Shown here: in pieces, positions 7,596 to 16,245 of the stretch | How the letters are laid out: each line of letters starts with the position of its first letter | How positions within the stretch are numbered: the first letter of the stretch is position 1 | Assembly: GCA_029880325.1 (NCBI GenBank) | Contig: JAOUOP010000053.1 | Coordinates: 1 to 55,295, forward strand | Length of the DNA stretch: 55,295 nt | Reading direction: 5' to 3' | From: Myxococcales bacterium | GTDB lineage: Bacteria; Myxococcota_A; Polyangia; Polyangiales; JAFGIB01 | Notes under the pieces: generated by a model | Told to the model about the DNA's origin: nothing | The model's database searches: none | What the model saw: only the letters and a program-made list of their open reading frames with translations | Position numbers and translations under genes: made by a program

Positions 7596-8381
7596 ATGAT
7601 GGCGATCCTCACCGGACCGTGCGAATTCAGCCGGCGACACCTTGGCGAGCTGCTCTCCTTTGCCGCGGAACACTGCCAGCTGCTACCCATCCGCGACGCG
7701 GAGCTACCCGAGGACGGCCGCCCCCGCACCTACCTGCGCCACGACATCGATCACTCGATGCTCGACGCTCTCGACGTCGCGGCGCTGGAGGCCGAGCACG
7801 GCGTTCGCTCGACCTACTTCGTGCAGCTGCACTCCACCTTCTACGATGTGATGAGCGAGCAGGGACACGGGCAGCTCCGCCGTCTGGTCGAGCTCGGCCA
7901 CGAAGTGGGCTTCCACTACGACATCACCTACTACCGGCGTACCGGACAGTCGATCGAGGCGGCCTTCCGGCGGGACCTGGCCCTGCTCGGCGACCTGGTC
8001 GGGCAGCCCGTACGCTCGATCTCACGTCACGACCCCTCCGCCGCACACCTCGAGCCCGAGCTGCTGGCCAAGATCCGCGGCGCGGCACCCTTCGATGCCT
8101 ACGCCTCCCCCTTCTTCGAGCAGGGCCGCTACATCTCCGACAGCACGGGCAGCTTCCGATCAGGATGCTGGTGTCGGCATCTGGGCGAAGGACGCAAGCC
8201 CCCCTTGCAGGTGCTGATCCACCCCATCTGGTGGGGTGAGCAGGCACAGCAGTGGCAAGCGCGTCTGCGCAGCAGCGCCGAGCGCGAAGCCCGACAGCGC
8301 GTGGCCGCGGTCGACGACATCATCGACTACTACCAGCGCTTCCTCGACATGGGGCGCGACTTCGCGGGCAAGAACGCCTGA
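7596..8381 (+). CDS. Polysaccharide deacetylase-like protein
   Basis: About 261 residues. The signature YLRHDIDHSMLDALDV and later ELGHEVGFHYDITYYRRTG resemble the first two motifs of NodB-type carbohydrate esterases: Asp-Asp replaced by HDID, and a His in the metal-binding region. SISRHDPSAAH could supply a further metal ligand. It has no signal peptide, so it probably acts in the cytoplasm on a polysaccharide precursor. Proteins of this kind often sit in O-antigen and capsule clusters, as here. ATG 7596 and ATG 7599 are adjacent choices, and neither has a clear ribosome-binding site. It is convergent with the WbqC-GNAT gene, 15 bp apart. Confidence 0.65.
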   Translation: MMAILTGPCEFSRRHLGELLSFAAEHCQLLPIRDAELPEDGRPRTYLRHDIDHSMLDALDVAALEAEHGVRSTYFVQLHSTFYDVMSEQGHGQLRRLVELGHEVGFHYDITYYRRTGQSIEAAFRRDLALLGDLVGQPVRSISRHDPSAAHLEPELLAKIRGAAPFDAYASPFFEQGRYISDSTGSFRSGCWCRHLGEGRKPPLQVLIHPIWWGEQAQQWQARLRSSAEREARQRVAAVDDIIDYYQRFLDMGRDFAGKNA

Positions 8382-8396
8382 CAGTTGACGACGACC

Positions 8397-9524
8397 TCAG
8401 GTGCTGCCGAGCTGACACGCAAGGCGAACATACCCCGCCTCGCTGCCGATGCGTACGAAGCCGTGACGCGCATAGAAGCGCAGCGCGTCCTCAGCATCGA
8501 GCGCGACCTTCAGGGTCACTCGCCCGAAACCCGCCATCGCCGCGCTCTGCACGAAGCGCTGCAGCAGGCGGCCTCCGAGCCCACGCCCCCGTTCCTCCGC
8601 GCGCACGATCAGCAAGTGCAGGTGCGGGTCCCCGTGCAAGGTGGTGGCGACCAGGAAGCCGCGCACCGCAGCCGACTCCACGATCAACCAACTGTGGGCG
8701 TGCTTGCCGGGCGCCTCCCGCAGGAAGTTCTCCCGCTGCCAGCTCTGCGCGAAGGCTCCGTCGGTGATCGCCAACATGGCGTCGATGTGGCGCCGCAGCG
8801 TGGGGCGGTCCAAGAGGTCGATGCGCAGCGACTCCCCGCCCCCGGGTTCCAACCGCCTCGCAGTCTCCTCGGCGCCCAGGTGCATCAGCGAGTCGACAAC
8901 AGAGAGGCCCGTGGGGACCCCGCGCTGCGCCTCCTGGTACGAGAGGTAGCTGAGCCGCAGCCCTTGGCGATGGAAGGCCGACTCATCCTGATAGCCGACC
9001 CCGCCAGCGCCGGAAAGATAGCGCGCGCCTCCCGCCTCAGAGGTCAGCTCGACGAGTCGTTGCGTCGAAGCGCTGCCCACGGCGAGCTCACTCGCTCGCA
9101 CGAAGCGCGGGGAGAGCCCGAGCGCACCGGCGATGGCCTCGTTGCAGCGGATGTTCAGCTCGCACAGACGGTCGTCCTCGCTACCCGACAGGGGCGATAG
9201 CAGCTCCATCGTGGACTCGAAGTGCGGCGCACGGCCATAGTGAAGCCGCAGGGTCTGCAACAGCTTCTGCCGCGCGCGCGGCAGGTCAACGACACGTGCA
9301 TCTGCGATGCGCTGCCCACCATCGCCACGCCGTACGGGCAGCGTGAGCCAGCGGGACGCGCCGCCGACCCGCGCCCGGACGCGGCTCACGTAGCTGCGAC
9401 CCCGGGGCAGCTGCACATCGTCGAGCCACACGAAGAGATCGGAAGCGGCGATCTTGGCGAAATAGCCCAGCCACGGAAGAAAGTTCGGTTGATGGATCCC
9501 CACCACGGGCTCGTCGTCGGACAC
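8397..9524 (-). CDS. WbqC-like protein fused to a GNAT acetyltransferase
   Basis: Residues 1 to about 225 match the WbqC family (IHQPNFLPWLGYFAKIAASD, then DDVQLPRGRSYVSRVR, and RYLSGAGG). This family is encoded in surface-polysaccharide loci and is of uncertain biochemical function. From about residue 240 a GNAT domain follows, with the acetyl-CoA loop EERGRGLGGRLLQRFV and the C-terminal DAEDALRFYARHGFVRIG. WbqC proteins are normally single-domain (about 230 residues), so the 375-residue fusion is notable. It suggests that the two activities modify the same sugar or amino acid during glycan assembly. No frameshift or internal start is needed to explain the fusion. The start is ATG 9524. Confidence 0.8.
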   Translation of the reverse strand: MSDDEPVVGIHQPNFLPWLGYFAKIAASDLFVWLDDVQLPRGRSYVSRVRARVGGASRWLTLPVRRGDGGQRIADARVVDLPRARQKLLQTLRLHYGRAPHFESTMELLSPLSGSEDDRLCELNIRCNEAIAGALGLSPRFVRASELAVGSASTQRLVELTSEAGGARYLSGAGGVGYQDESAFHRQGLRLSYLSYQEAQRGVPTGLSVVDSLMHLGAEETARRLEPGGGESLRIDLLDRPTLRRHIDAMLAITDGAFAQSWQRENFLREAPGKHAHSWLIVESAAVRGFLVATTLHGDPHLHLLIVRAEERGRGLGGRLLQRFVQSAAMAGFGRVTLKVALDAEDALRFYARHGFVRIGSEAGYVRLACQLGST

Positions 9525-9676
9525 CTCCGGAGCATATCGCCAAAGGCACGACGACGGTTCGGAACTTTCTGCCGAAGCTCGAAGACTCCGGTATCGCCAG
9601 ACTTCGAGGCACCACGGGTGGCATCATCGCCGGTGAAGGTCAGCCGGTCCCCATCGAGGCCGACTCGAGCAGGAAC

Positions 9677-9702
9677 TCCCGCCGCCTTACAGCACGGCGG
9701 GA
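9677..9702. repeat. REP-like hairpin, copy 1
   Basis: Perfect 8-bp arms TCCCGCCG / CGGCGGGA enclose the 10-nt loop CCTTACAGCA. A second copy 116 bp away has the same loop and a compensated base pair. There is no T-run, so it is not an obvious terminator. Confidence 0.65.
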
Positions 9703-9792
9703 CCGTAGGTATATTTAGGCACCCCCCAGTTTCAGCCATATCGGCACCGGATGCCACGCTGCCTACACCGCTGAGGCCCCAAACCCTCACGA

Positions 9793-9818
9793 TTCCGCCG
9801 CCTTACAGCACGGCGGAA
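9793..9818. repeat. REP-like hairpin, copy 2
   Basis: Arms TTCCGCCG / CGGCGGAA with loop CCTTACAGCA, identical to that of copy 1. The single difference in the left arm (C to T) is matched by G to A in the right arm, so pairing is preserved. Confidence 0.65.
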
Positions 9819-9984
9819 GAGACGCGGGACCTGTCCTGGTCGGTTATCGTGCAATCCCTGGAGCGTCCAATCCGACTCTGGGGAACTTTACGCTTCGTGA
9901 CCACGCAGAGGAGGCAGCCACGTTGGTCGAAGGTGAACGCCATGAGGCAACATAGGCGATCCATGCAGCTTGATCGCCAACCTT

Positions 9985-10815
9985 TTACCCATCTGCTGCT
10001 AGGCCCCAATACTGGTCGTTCGACGCACTCACATAGATCAGATTCTGGCCTTCCTGCCCGTCACTGAACCTCCCGGAGGAGAAACTCCGATTCCGAGTGA
10101 ACACCCAGTCGCCAGGTACAAGTATCCAGAAGTTGAGTGATGCGTCGTAGCCAGTGAGGTGATCATTTAGATGAGGGGCCCGCTGGCCGATCCCGGCTGC
10201 GATGCACGTCTCCACACCTTGCTGACAACTGAACAAAATATCCGGATTGTTCGCTGAGTCATACTAGCCTTCCGGATCTGTGATGAAGGCGTCTTCATTC
10301 TAACGAATCTCCGGATTCGCATGAGACTCAAATACATCGCCTGCGAGGAAACCGAACTCCGCATCCATCGCACGGTTTACGATTCGGATTCTAGCCGCGA
10401 TGTGCCTGAAGAGGTTCGCCCGCTTCTCCGTCCCATTGCTGCCCTTGAGTTTGAAGGTATAGCGAGACTGAATCATGCGGGCGACGATTTCGGCCCGAAG
10501 TCCACTTCGGCTCGGCCCGTCACAGCCCTCAAGGACCAGCTCGCCACCGAAAAGTCCACCGCCGCTGGTGATCAGGCCGGACACATGGCGCTCCGCAGAG
10601 TCCTTTACGTCGCATCCGCCCTTGATCTTCAGTCCGAGCAGATCGACAGCCTGGGTGGGCACGTTGGCGACAAACCCATAGGCATTCAGTCCCCCACGCT
10701 CCCCAATCGGATCCCTCTGTACTTGCGGCTCCACTGAGGAGCACGGCATGAGCAACGGGTAAATCAAGTTGCCATTGGGCGAACACAGTGAGTTCGCGAC
10801 TGTCTGGTCACACAT
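9985..10815 (-). pseudogene. Rhs-type C-terminal toxin tail, with two in-frame stops
   Basis: From about 10716 downward the frame reads QRDPIGERGGLNAYGFVANV then VDLLGL, the Rhs/YD-repeat core terminus that precedes a variable toxin domain. The remaining frame is interrupted by TAG at 10300-10302 and again at 10264-10266, yet continues coherently on both sides (HANPEIR, NEDAFITDPEG, YDSANNPDILFSCQQG) to a stop near 9985. The tail (PGDWVF, then GQNLIYVSASNDQYWGL, with an upstream Cys) resembles transglutaminase-like Rhs toxins; this is tentative. The 5' end lacks the usual Y-D-P-TG-F segment and all YD repeats, so it is an orphan tail. Base composition is visibly lower in GC than its surroundings, indicating transfer. 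No immunity gene is recognisable. Confidence 0.65.
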
Positions 10816-11002
10816 GAGCGCCGAAGACCGCGCTCAGATCGTGCGGCTGTACTGCCGGCTGCTGATCAATGCAGCAAAGGTAGAGCCGCCTGATTCGGGA
10901 TTCCCCAAGGAGCAATCGACATGAATGACGTAACCGTTCGAGAGAGCACGTTCTAGCCGACGGCCTCGCCAGGCTGCAGATTGGCATCCGACAGGAGGTG
11001 TC

Positions 11003-11401
11003 ATGCAGCGCTCGAGTGCAACAGAATGGGCCAAGCGCGGGGAGCGCTGGAAGGACAGTGGGCTGACGGCCAAGGAGTTCGCCGCCGAGACGGGACTGAA
11101 GGCGTCGACGCTGTCCTACTGGAAGTGGCGACTGAATCGGGAGCGGCAGGCGACGTCGCCGTCTCCCTCCGCACCGGCGTGCGCATCAAGTCCGGAGCTA
11201 CCCCGCAGACCGCGCGGGCAGCGACGGTTGAAAGCGACACAACGACTGCCCACACTGCTGGAGATCCCCGCCGTCGCGGTGATGTCGACTCCGGCGACAC
11301 TGGAACTCGTGGTCAGCGCTGAGCGCCGGGTGCGCGTGCCGGTTGGATTTGATGAAGACACGCTGCGTCGCCTGCTCGGGGTCCTGGAGGCCGCGCAATG
11401 A
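11003..11401 (+). CDS. tnpA: IS66 accessory protein TnpA
   Basis: The 132-residue protein starts at ATG 11003, which has a strong ribosome-binding site (AGGAGGTG, 10993-11000). The N-terminal segment (WAKRGERWKDSGLTAKEFAA, then STLSYWKWRLNRE) is the helix-turn-helix typical of the first orf of IS66 elements, probably DNA-binding. The C-terminal part (LELVVSAERRVRVPVGFDED) matches the conserved end of the family. It overlaps tnpB by four bases (ATGA-type coupling). It appears intact. Confidence 0.8.
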   Translation: MQRSSATEWAKRGERWKDSGLTAKEFAAETGLKASTLSYWKWRLNRERQATSPSPSAPACASSPELPRRPRGQRRLKATQRLPTLLEIPAVAVMSTPATLELVVSAERRVRVPVGFDEDTLRRLLGVLEAAQ

Positions 11402-11745
11402 TCCCGGTTTCGGTTCGCATCTTCATTTGTACCGAGGCAGTCGACATGCGACGGGGCTTCGACGGGCTCGCGCTGATCGCGCGCCAACAGCTGGAGCAGG
11501 ACCCTCGCTCGGGCGCGCTACTGATCTTCGCCAACCGACGTCGCGACCGCCTCAAGGCCTTGTGGTGGGACCGAAACGGCTACTGCATTCTGTACAAGCG
11601 GCTTCATCAGGCGGTGTTCGAACTACCATCAGCGAGTTCCGATAATTCGATTTCCGTTCGCATCGACGGAGGCCAACTCGCTCAACTCTTAGCTGGGCCA
11701 CCAAAAGTTCGTAAAAAAAGAGCAAAGCTGCGCGTTGTGCGTTGA
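11398..11745 (+). CDS. tnpB: IS66 Orf2-like protein TnpB
   Basis: The 115-residue protein carries the family hallmarks ICTEAVDMRRGFDGLALIA and DRLKALWWDRNGYCILYKRL. TnpB is needed for IS66 transposition but its biochemical role is unclear. It is coupled to tnpA by a 4-bp overlap and followed by the transposase gene after about 30 bp. Length and motifs are intact. Confidence 0.9.
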   Translation: MIPVSVRIFICTEAVDMRRGFDGLALIARQQLEQDPRSGALLIFANRRRDRLKALWWDRNGYCILYKRLHQAVFELPSASSDNSISVRIDGGQLAQLLAGPPKVRKKRAKLRVVR

Positions 11746-11772
11746 CGTTGTGATCGTCGCCACGTATCTATC

Positions 11773-13561
11773 GTGGCGATGGGAGTCGCAAGCGAGCAAG
11801 ATGATCGCCGTGTCGATGTCGACTTGGTTGCCGCTCAGTTCGACGTTCTCGACAGTGACACCCATCATCGGGCGTTGCTCGAAGCGATTCGTGCCCGCGA
11901 CGCCTACAAGAAGCTTGTTGAGCAACTTCAGGCCGAGGTCGCCAGGCTCGAGCAGGGCCTGATCGGACCGAAGTCCGAGCGCTTCAAAGGCGTAGACGAC
12001 TCGCAGCTCTCATTCCAGATTCTTGCTGAGTTGCTGGGCGCGCAACATGCCGACGGTGCAGATGCCGAGTAGGTGGCGCAGCAGGTGGCTGATCAGGTCG
12101 AGGCGGACGCCGAGGCGGCCGAGCAGCAAGAAGGGGAAGCCGAGGATCACACCGGCGCGAACGACGAAAAGCCGCACCGTCCACCTCGCAAGCCAACCGG
12201 GCGCTCGACTGCGAGCCCGGAGCTGCAGAAGGTTGTCATCCGGATCGTGCCCGAAGAGGTCCAGCGTCTTGGGTCCGATGCCCTTGAATGCGTTGGCGAA
12301 GAACGCACGACGACCATCGAGCGGCGCAAGTCGGCTCTGGTCGAAGTGACGACGGTGTATCTGAAGTACCGCGCCAAAACCGAGGAGGCCGAAGACGCGG
12401 TGAAGGCCGAGCGCGCCGCGCGCGGAACGTTGCCCGAAGAGCCCCCCAAAGCGTGGATCACACGGGCACCGGCCATCGAACTGCCGATTGAGCGAGGCAT
12501 GGCCGGTCCCGGCTTGCTGGCCAACCTGATCGTTCGGCGCTTCGATGACCATCTGCCCTACAACTGGCTCGAATCGGTCTTCGAACGGGAGGGCATGCGC
12601 TTAGGGCGCTCGACGTTGTACGGGTGGCTCGACCAACTGCGCGATCATCTGCGGCCTTTGGTTGAAGCCATGTGGTTGGACTCGCTGAAGTCCCCCTACG
12701 TGTGCATCGATGCCACCGGGGTTCTGGTCCAGGCTCTGGAAAAATGCTCGCGTGGCCACTTCTGGGTGTTGGTGGCGCCAGGGCGCCACGTGATCTTCTC
12801 CTTCAGTCGCTCGCACGACTCGGCGGCGGTCGACAAGCTGCTCGCCGACTACAAAGGCTTCATCGTGGCTGACGCGCATTCGGTTTACGATCACCTCTTC
12901 TGTGACGAAGGCGCCTCGGAAGTCGCGTGTTGGAGCCACGCGCGCAAGTGTTTCTTCAAGGCCACGACCTCCGAGGCGGAGATCGGCGCCGAATTTCTGA
13001 GCAACCTCCGCATCATGTTCTTGCTCGAGCGAAAGTTCGCCGACAAGCTGAGCGCAAGCGGCGCGAGAAAATGCGCGGAACCAAGGTCAAGGTGCTGGTC
13101 GACAGGCATTTCGACCTGTGCCGCAAGTACGAGGACTACGCCCTTGGTGGCACACCGCTGGCTTCGGCCATCGGCTACTCGCTCAACCAGGAGCAAGCCC
13201 TGCGGCGCTTCCTCGACGATGGCGATTGCCGGCGATGAACAACATCTCCGAGAGGCACCTGCGCAGGCCCGCCAGCGGACGCAAGCGGTGGCTTTTCGTC
13301 GCGAGCAATGACGGGGCCGAAGTCAACATGCTCTGCACGACCCTGATCGCCAGCTGCCACCTGCACGAAATCGAGCCCGAAGCCTACCTGCGCGACCTGC
13401 TCTGCCTGTTGCCCGGCTGGCCCAAGAGCCGCGTCCTCGAGCTGGCCCCCTGCAACTGGAAGCAGACCCTCGAGCAGCCCGAAACTCAGCAGCGGCTCGC
13501 CGCCCATGTCATGCGGGGCACGATCCTCGAGCTCGACGAAATCCATACCCCTCGAGCGTAG
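11773..13561 (+). pseudogene. tnpC: IS66 transposase TnpC, interrupted by one stop and two frameshifts
   Basis: The frame opens at GTG 11773 (or ATG 11779) with the coiled-coil/zinc-finger-type N-terminus (KLVEQLQAEVARLEQGLIGP). It meets an in-frame TAG at 12070-12072 and continues. The DDE core is recognisable: CIDATGV and VADAHSVYDHL for the aspartates, and MNNISERHLRR for the glutamate. Two one-base deletions disrupt it, near 13046-13048 (after KFADK) and near 13221-13223 (after FLDDG); adjacent frames restore the expected sequence each time. The end (YLRDLLCLLPGW) is the usual IS66 C-terminus. The element cannot move on its own unless complemented. Confidence 0.85.
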
Positions 13562-13607
13562 GGCGCTCGTGGGGGGCGGGGAAGAACGCGCTCCCTCGAA
13601 CGCTTAC

Positions 13608-13965
13608 CAAGTACCTGGCATCGGAACAGCTCGGCGCGCTGCTGCACCTGCGCTGGCTCGAGCCCCCGCCTGTGACCCGGCTCGATACCAGCCTCGCCGT
13701 CAGCAAGGGCTCTCTGATGCGCAGCGCGGCGTTGACGCTTGCGCCGAGTCTCTCCCTGGCTGCGACGACGGAACTCAGCTTGCGCTACCGGCCGGCCATC
13801 GCGCGCTACACGGCTGACGTCGGCTACTTCATCGAACACGGCATCGGAGCGGGCCTGCGGCTGATGCCGACCGCCGACCTCGACTTCGGCCTCGATGCGG
13901 ATTTCGTCACCGGTCGCGACATCGACATGGTGATGATCCAGGCCCTGTGCAGTGCGCGGCTGTGA
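13608..13965 (+). pseudogene. 5'-truncated outer-membrane-like protein
   Basis: An open frame runs from the IS66 right boundary to a stop at 13965 with no plausible start. It shows alternating hydrophobic strands (SLRYRPAIARYTADVGYFIE, then GAGLRLMPTADLDFGLDADF), as in the last strands of a beta-barrel or porin-like protein. The 5' portion was removed at the element junction. What it once did cannot be told. Confidence 0.5.
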
Positions 13966-13984
13966 GCGGGCGCGGCGCTACCTG

Positions 13985-15154
13985 CTACCAACAGGCGTTG
14001 TTCATGCCGAGCAGGCTGAGCGACCCGTCCTCCAGCGCGCGCGCTGGGCTCGTCAGCGCGTACACGTAGCATTGCTCCATGACGACTGATTCGCCGAAAT
14101 ACAAGTTATACTCCGAGTCGTTGTCGTAGCTACAGCTGGCCACCAACGAATCTCCGACCCCCAGCACGACGGGGGCGTCGAAGACGTGGTAGCTGCGGGC
14201 GGCGGGGTCGAAAGCGGAGCTGAGCAGCTGCTGCGGGGGACCTTCCTGGCGCGGCAAGAGTTCGAGCTGTGTGCGGATGCCGTATTCGTGCATATGCGGA
14301 ATCACAAGCGAGATCTCCACCGCATCGAGTGCCCGGTTGGTACAGGTACCGGAAAAGGTATGGAGGCCCGGCGGAAAGCCCTCTATCGGGTTGAGCGACT
14401 CTGTCCCCAGGACCGTCATGCTCGCGACTTGGCTTCGACTCGTGCGGGGCACGGTGCAGATACGCAAGGCGGAAGCATCGAGCCGGGACTCGCCGGTATA
14501 ATTGACCATATGCCGCACCACCACCACGGTACCCTCGTGGGGCAGCTGCAGCCCCACGCTCTTCGGCAACTCCACGTTGCAACGCGACCTGGCCCAATGG
14601 GCGAATAGCGTCGCATCGGGGCCCGGCGTCGTGTTGGTCACGTACATGCTCACGGCCTCCGCCTCGTTCCCCTTCGGCGACCCGAACACGTACCACTGGT
14701 AGTTCACATCGGCATCGTCGAGCACGGCGCCGAAGCGCGTCGCGACCGCATCTTCAGCCCAGGGAATGGCGTGGTTCCACACATGGTAGGCCTCGCCTTG
14801 CCCCTGCTCAAAGGGCACATCCACGCCCTCCGGGGCGTGGGGGACGAAGTCGTAGCAGGTCTCGCCGGGAAACGGCTGCAGGGGCTCGAACGCGCCGGGC
14901 GCGGAGCATGGATCGTCACCCGCGACCGCCGGTGCGAAACCCGGCTTCGGTGAAGCGGGCGCGGCGTCGGTCGGCTCGGCTGCGACTTCCACGGTGGACT
15001 CGGAGGCGGCTTCGGCAGCAGGCTCGGTCGTCGGCTCCGCGATGGCGCCGACCGGACCGTCAGACTGGCCGTGACTGTCTGCGCAGCCGGCAAGCACCAG
15101 GCAAGCGAACAGCAACCGCGGGTCTCGATGGACAAGAGTCTTGGCTCTGGACAT
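13985..15154 (-). CDS. PHM/dopamine-beta-hydroxylase-like copper lipoprotein
   Basis: The 389-residue protein has a good ribosome-binding site (GGAGGG) and a lipoprotein signal ending LVLAGC, so it is exported and anchored. After an Ala/Glu/Thr-rich linker (about residues 30-70) it resembles copper type II ascorbate-dependent monooxygenases. The C-terminal half holds the His-X-His of the CuM site (VIPHMHEYG, about residue 287) and the Met ligand in the characteristic MEQC (about residue 359). RHMVNY near residue 215 may belong to the CuH site. Such enzymes hydroxylate C-H bonds using copper and ascorbate; the substrate here is unknown. Many bacterial members are uncharacterised, so catalysis is inferred from the ligands. 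Confidence 0.7.
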   Translation of the reverse strand: MSRAKTLVHRDPRLLFACLVLAGCADSHGQSDGPVGAIAEPTTEPAAEAASESTVEVAAEPTDAAPASPKPGFAPAVAGDDPCSAPGAFEPLQPFPGETCYDFVPHAPEGVDVPFEQGQGEAYHVWNHAIPWAEDAVATRFGAVLDDADVNYQWYVFGSPKGNEAEAVSMYVTNTTPGPDATLFAHWARSRCNVELPKSVGLQLPHEGTVVVVRHMVNYTGESRLDASALRICTVPRTSRSQVASMTVLGTESLNPIEGFPPGLHTFSGTCTNRALDAVEISLVIPHMHEYGIRTQLELLPRQEGPPQQLLSSAFDPAARSYHVFDAPVVLGVGDSLVASCSYDNDSEYNLYFGESVVMEQCYVYALTSPARALEDGSLSLLGMNNACW

Positions 15155-15250
15155 GATCCCTCCGCAGCTCGTGGTATCACGGTTTGGCAGCCGATGCTCG
15201 CGGCCCGGCCTCAGCCTCCAGGCCCATCCCTGGCCCGAGCTGCAACCGCC

Positions 15251-15745
15251 ATGATCAAACTACGAGTCGCCACCGACACAGACGCCGCGACCATCCTCGC
15301 CTTCATCCAGGCCCTGGCCGAGTACGAGCGCGAGCCCGACGTCGTACGGACCGACGAGGCCACCCTGCGCAGCCAGCTGCAGTCCAGCGCCCCGCCCTTC
15401 GAGTGCCTGATCGCCGAAGACAGGGGTTCTGCCATCGGCTTCGCCCTCTTCTTTCACACCTATTCCACCTGGCGCGGGCGCCGCGGCATCTGGCTCGAGG
15501 ACCTCTTCGTGCTCCCCGAGGCGCGCGGGCGCGGCGCCGGCAAAGCCCTGCTCGCGCGGGTGGCCGCCATCGCCCACGCCCGCGGTTGCGCACGCCTTGA
15601 ATGGAGCGTGCTGGACTGGAATACGCCGGCGCTCGACTTCTACCGCGCGCTCGGGGCCGTGCCGATGGATGAATGGACGACCCATCGCGTCACCGATGAC
15701 GCGCTGGTGAAGCTGGCGGCTCTCGATGTCTCAGCAAACCGCTGA
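15251..15745 (+). CDS. GNAT N-acetyltransferase, diamine/spermidine acetyltransferase-like
   Basis: The 164-residue protein shows the order of the SSAT-like GNAT subgroup: an N-terminal RVATDTDAATILAFIQALAE, then GFALFFHTYSTWRGRRGIWL, EDLFVLPEARGRGAGKALLA (acetyl-CoA-binding R-G-x-G-K) and LEWSVLDWNTPALDFYRALG. It acetylates an amine using acetyl-CoA in the cytoplasm; polyamines or thialysine-like amino acids are the usual substrates in this subgroup. The start at ATG 15251 matches family length; a longer upstream frame is non-homologous. It is divergent from the copper lipoprotein. Confidence 0.85.
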   Translation: MIKLRVATDTDAATILAFIQALAEYEREPDVVRTDEATLRSQLQSSAPPFECLIAEDRGSAIGFALFFHTYSTWRGRRGIWLEDLFVLPEARGRGAGKALLARVAAIAHARGCARLEWSVLDWNTPALDFYRALGAVPMDEWTTHRVTDDALVKLAALDVSANR

Positions 15746-15830
15746 GCGCTGAACGTTTAGGCCCGAACCCCTGACTCGGAGCAAGAGACCGCGGCGGCTC
15801 CGGGCGCGGGTAGAGCATCGACGTCGCCAT

Positions 15831-15890
15831 CCATCGCCAAAAGCGACCATCTATCGCCAAAAACGACCGTTGGACGCCAAAATGCCCCAA
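15831..15890. repeat. Three 20-bp tandem repeats
   Basis: Units at 15831, 15851 and 15871 share the pattern ATCGCCAAAANCGACC; the third is decayed (GGACGCCAAAATG). A fixed 20-bp period with progressive divergence is what multiple terminal repeats of IS21-type elements look like. No transposase gene is attached. Confidence 0.55.
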
Positions 15891-15909
15891 TGGCCACAGG
15901 GGGCCGTAA

Positions 15910-16203
15910 CTGACCAGTCACGATTCGACAACAGCCCTCGTCGGTCGGCCGCGCCGCCGTCCCCCCCTGTCCTCCTCGAATGGCCTACAGCCGTCTCGTC
16001 GGCCCGAAAGACCCAGCGAAGCGGCATCATCGACGTTCGTCCATGCGGTCGTGGTAGTGGCGGTGATCTTTGGCGAGATCACGAGTCGTCGCAAGGTTGA
16101 GCGGTGGCATGAGCCGCTGGCATTCTGCCTTTTCCTGTTCATGTACGCAGCGCTGCTGGTGCTGTACCTGGCAGGAGAGGTGCCTTGGTCTCTATGGCCG
16201 TAG
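15910..16203 (+). CDS. Possible small membrane protein
   Basis: The frame is open from 15910 to a TAG at 16201-16203. Its 3' two-thirds read like a two-helix membrane protein: FVHAVVVVAVIFGEIT, a basic loop (SRRKVERW), then LAFCLFLFMYAALLVLYLAG. Start choice is unclear: GTG 16051 is the first common start codon in frame and would remove most of helix 1, while CTG 15910 would give 97 residues. It may instead be the tail of a gene whose 5' end was lost next to the 20-bp repeats. Confidence 0.35.
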   Translation: MTSHDSTTALVGRPRRRPPLSSSNGLQPSRRPERPSEAASSTFVHAVVVVAVIFGEITSRRKVERWHEPLAFCLFLFMYAALLVLYLAGEVPWSLWP

Positions 16204-16245
16204 TGCCGCTCTTTTCAGCACAGGGCGGGCAAGCACGCAGCGCCC

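Larger units (their letters stand above)
9525..9984. other. Gene-free stretch with paired hairpins
   Basis: No coding region is supported. The stretch carries two copies of a hairpin (9677-9702 and 9793-9818) and becomes less GC-rich toward the Rhs remnant, which marks the edge of a foreign segment. Confidence 0.5.
10930..13607 (+). mobile_element. IS66-family insertion sequence, complete but decayed
   Basis: Left end 10930-10953 and right end 13584-13607 form 24-bp inverted repeats matching at 21 positions. Both begin GTAA, as IS66 ends do (GTAACCGTTCGAGAGAGCAC / GTAAGCGTTCGAGGGAGCGC). The 2,678-bp element carries tnpA, tnpB and a broken tnpC. The 8-bp flanks (TGAATGAC and CAAGTACC) do not match, so no target duplication survives. 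It separates an orphan Rhs tail from a 5'-truncated outer-membrane-like gene, which fits later rearrangement around the element. Confidence 0.85.

Noticed and set aside
10264..10302. Programmed amber recoding in the Rhs tail
   Set aside because: Two TAGs in an orphan, 5'-truncated, low-GC fragment are better explained by decay; other genes here use TAG as a normal stop.
10922..13615. Target-site duplication for the IS66 element
   Set aside because: The 8-bp flanks TGAATGAC and CAAGTACC do not match.
15831..15890. CRISPR-like array of 20-bp repeats
   Set aside because: The units are contiguous with no spacers and there are no cas genes.
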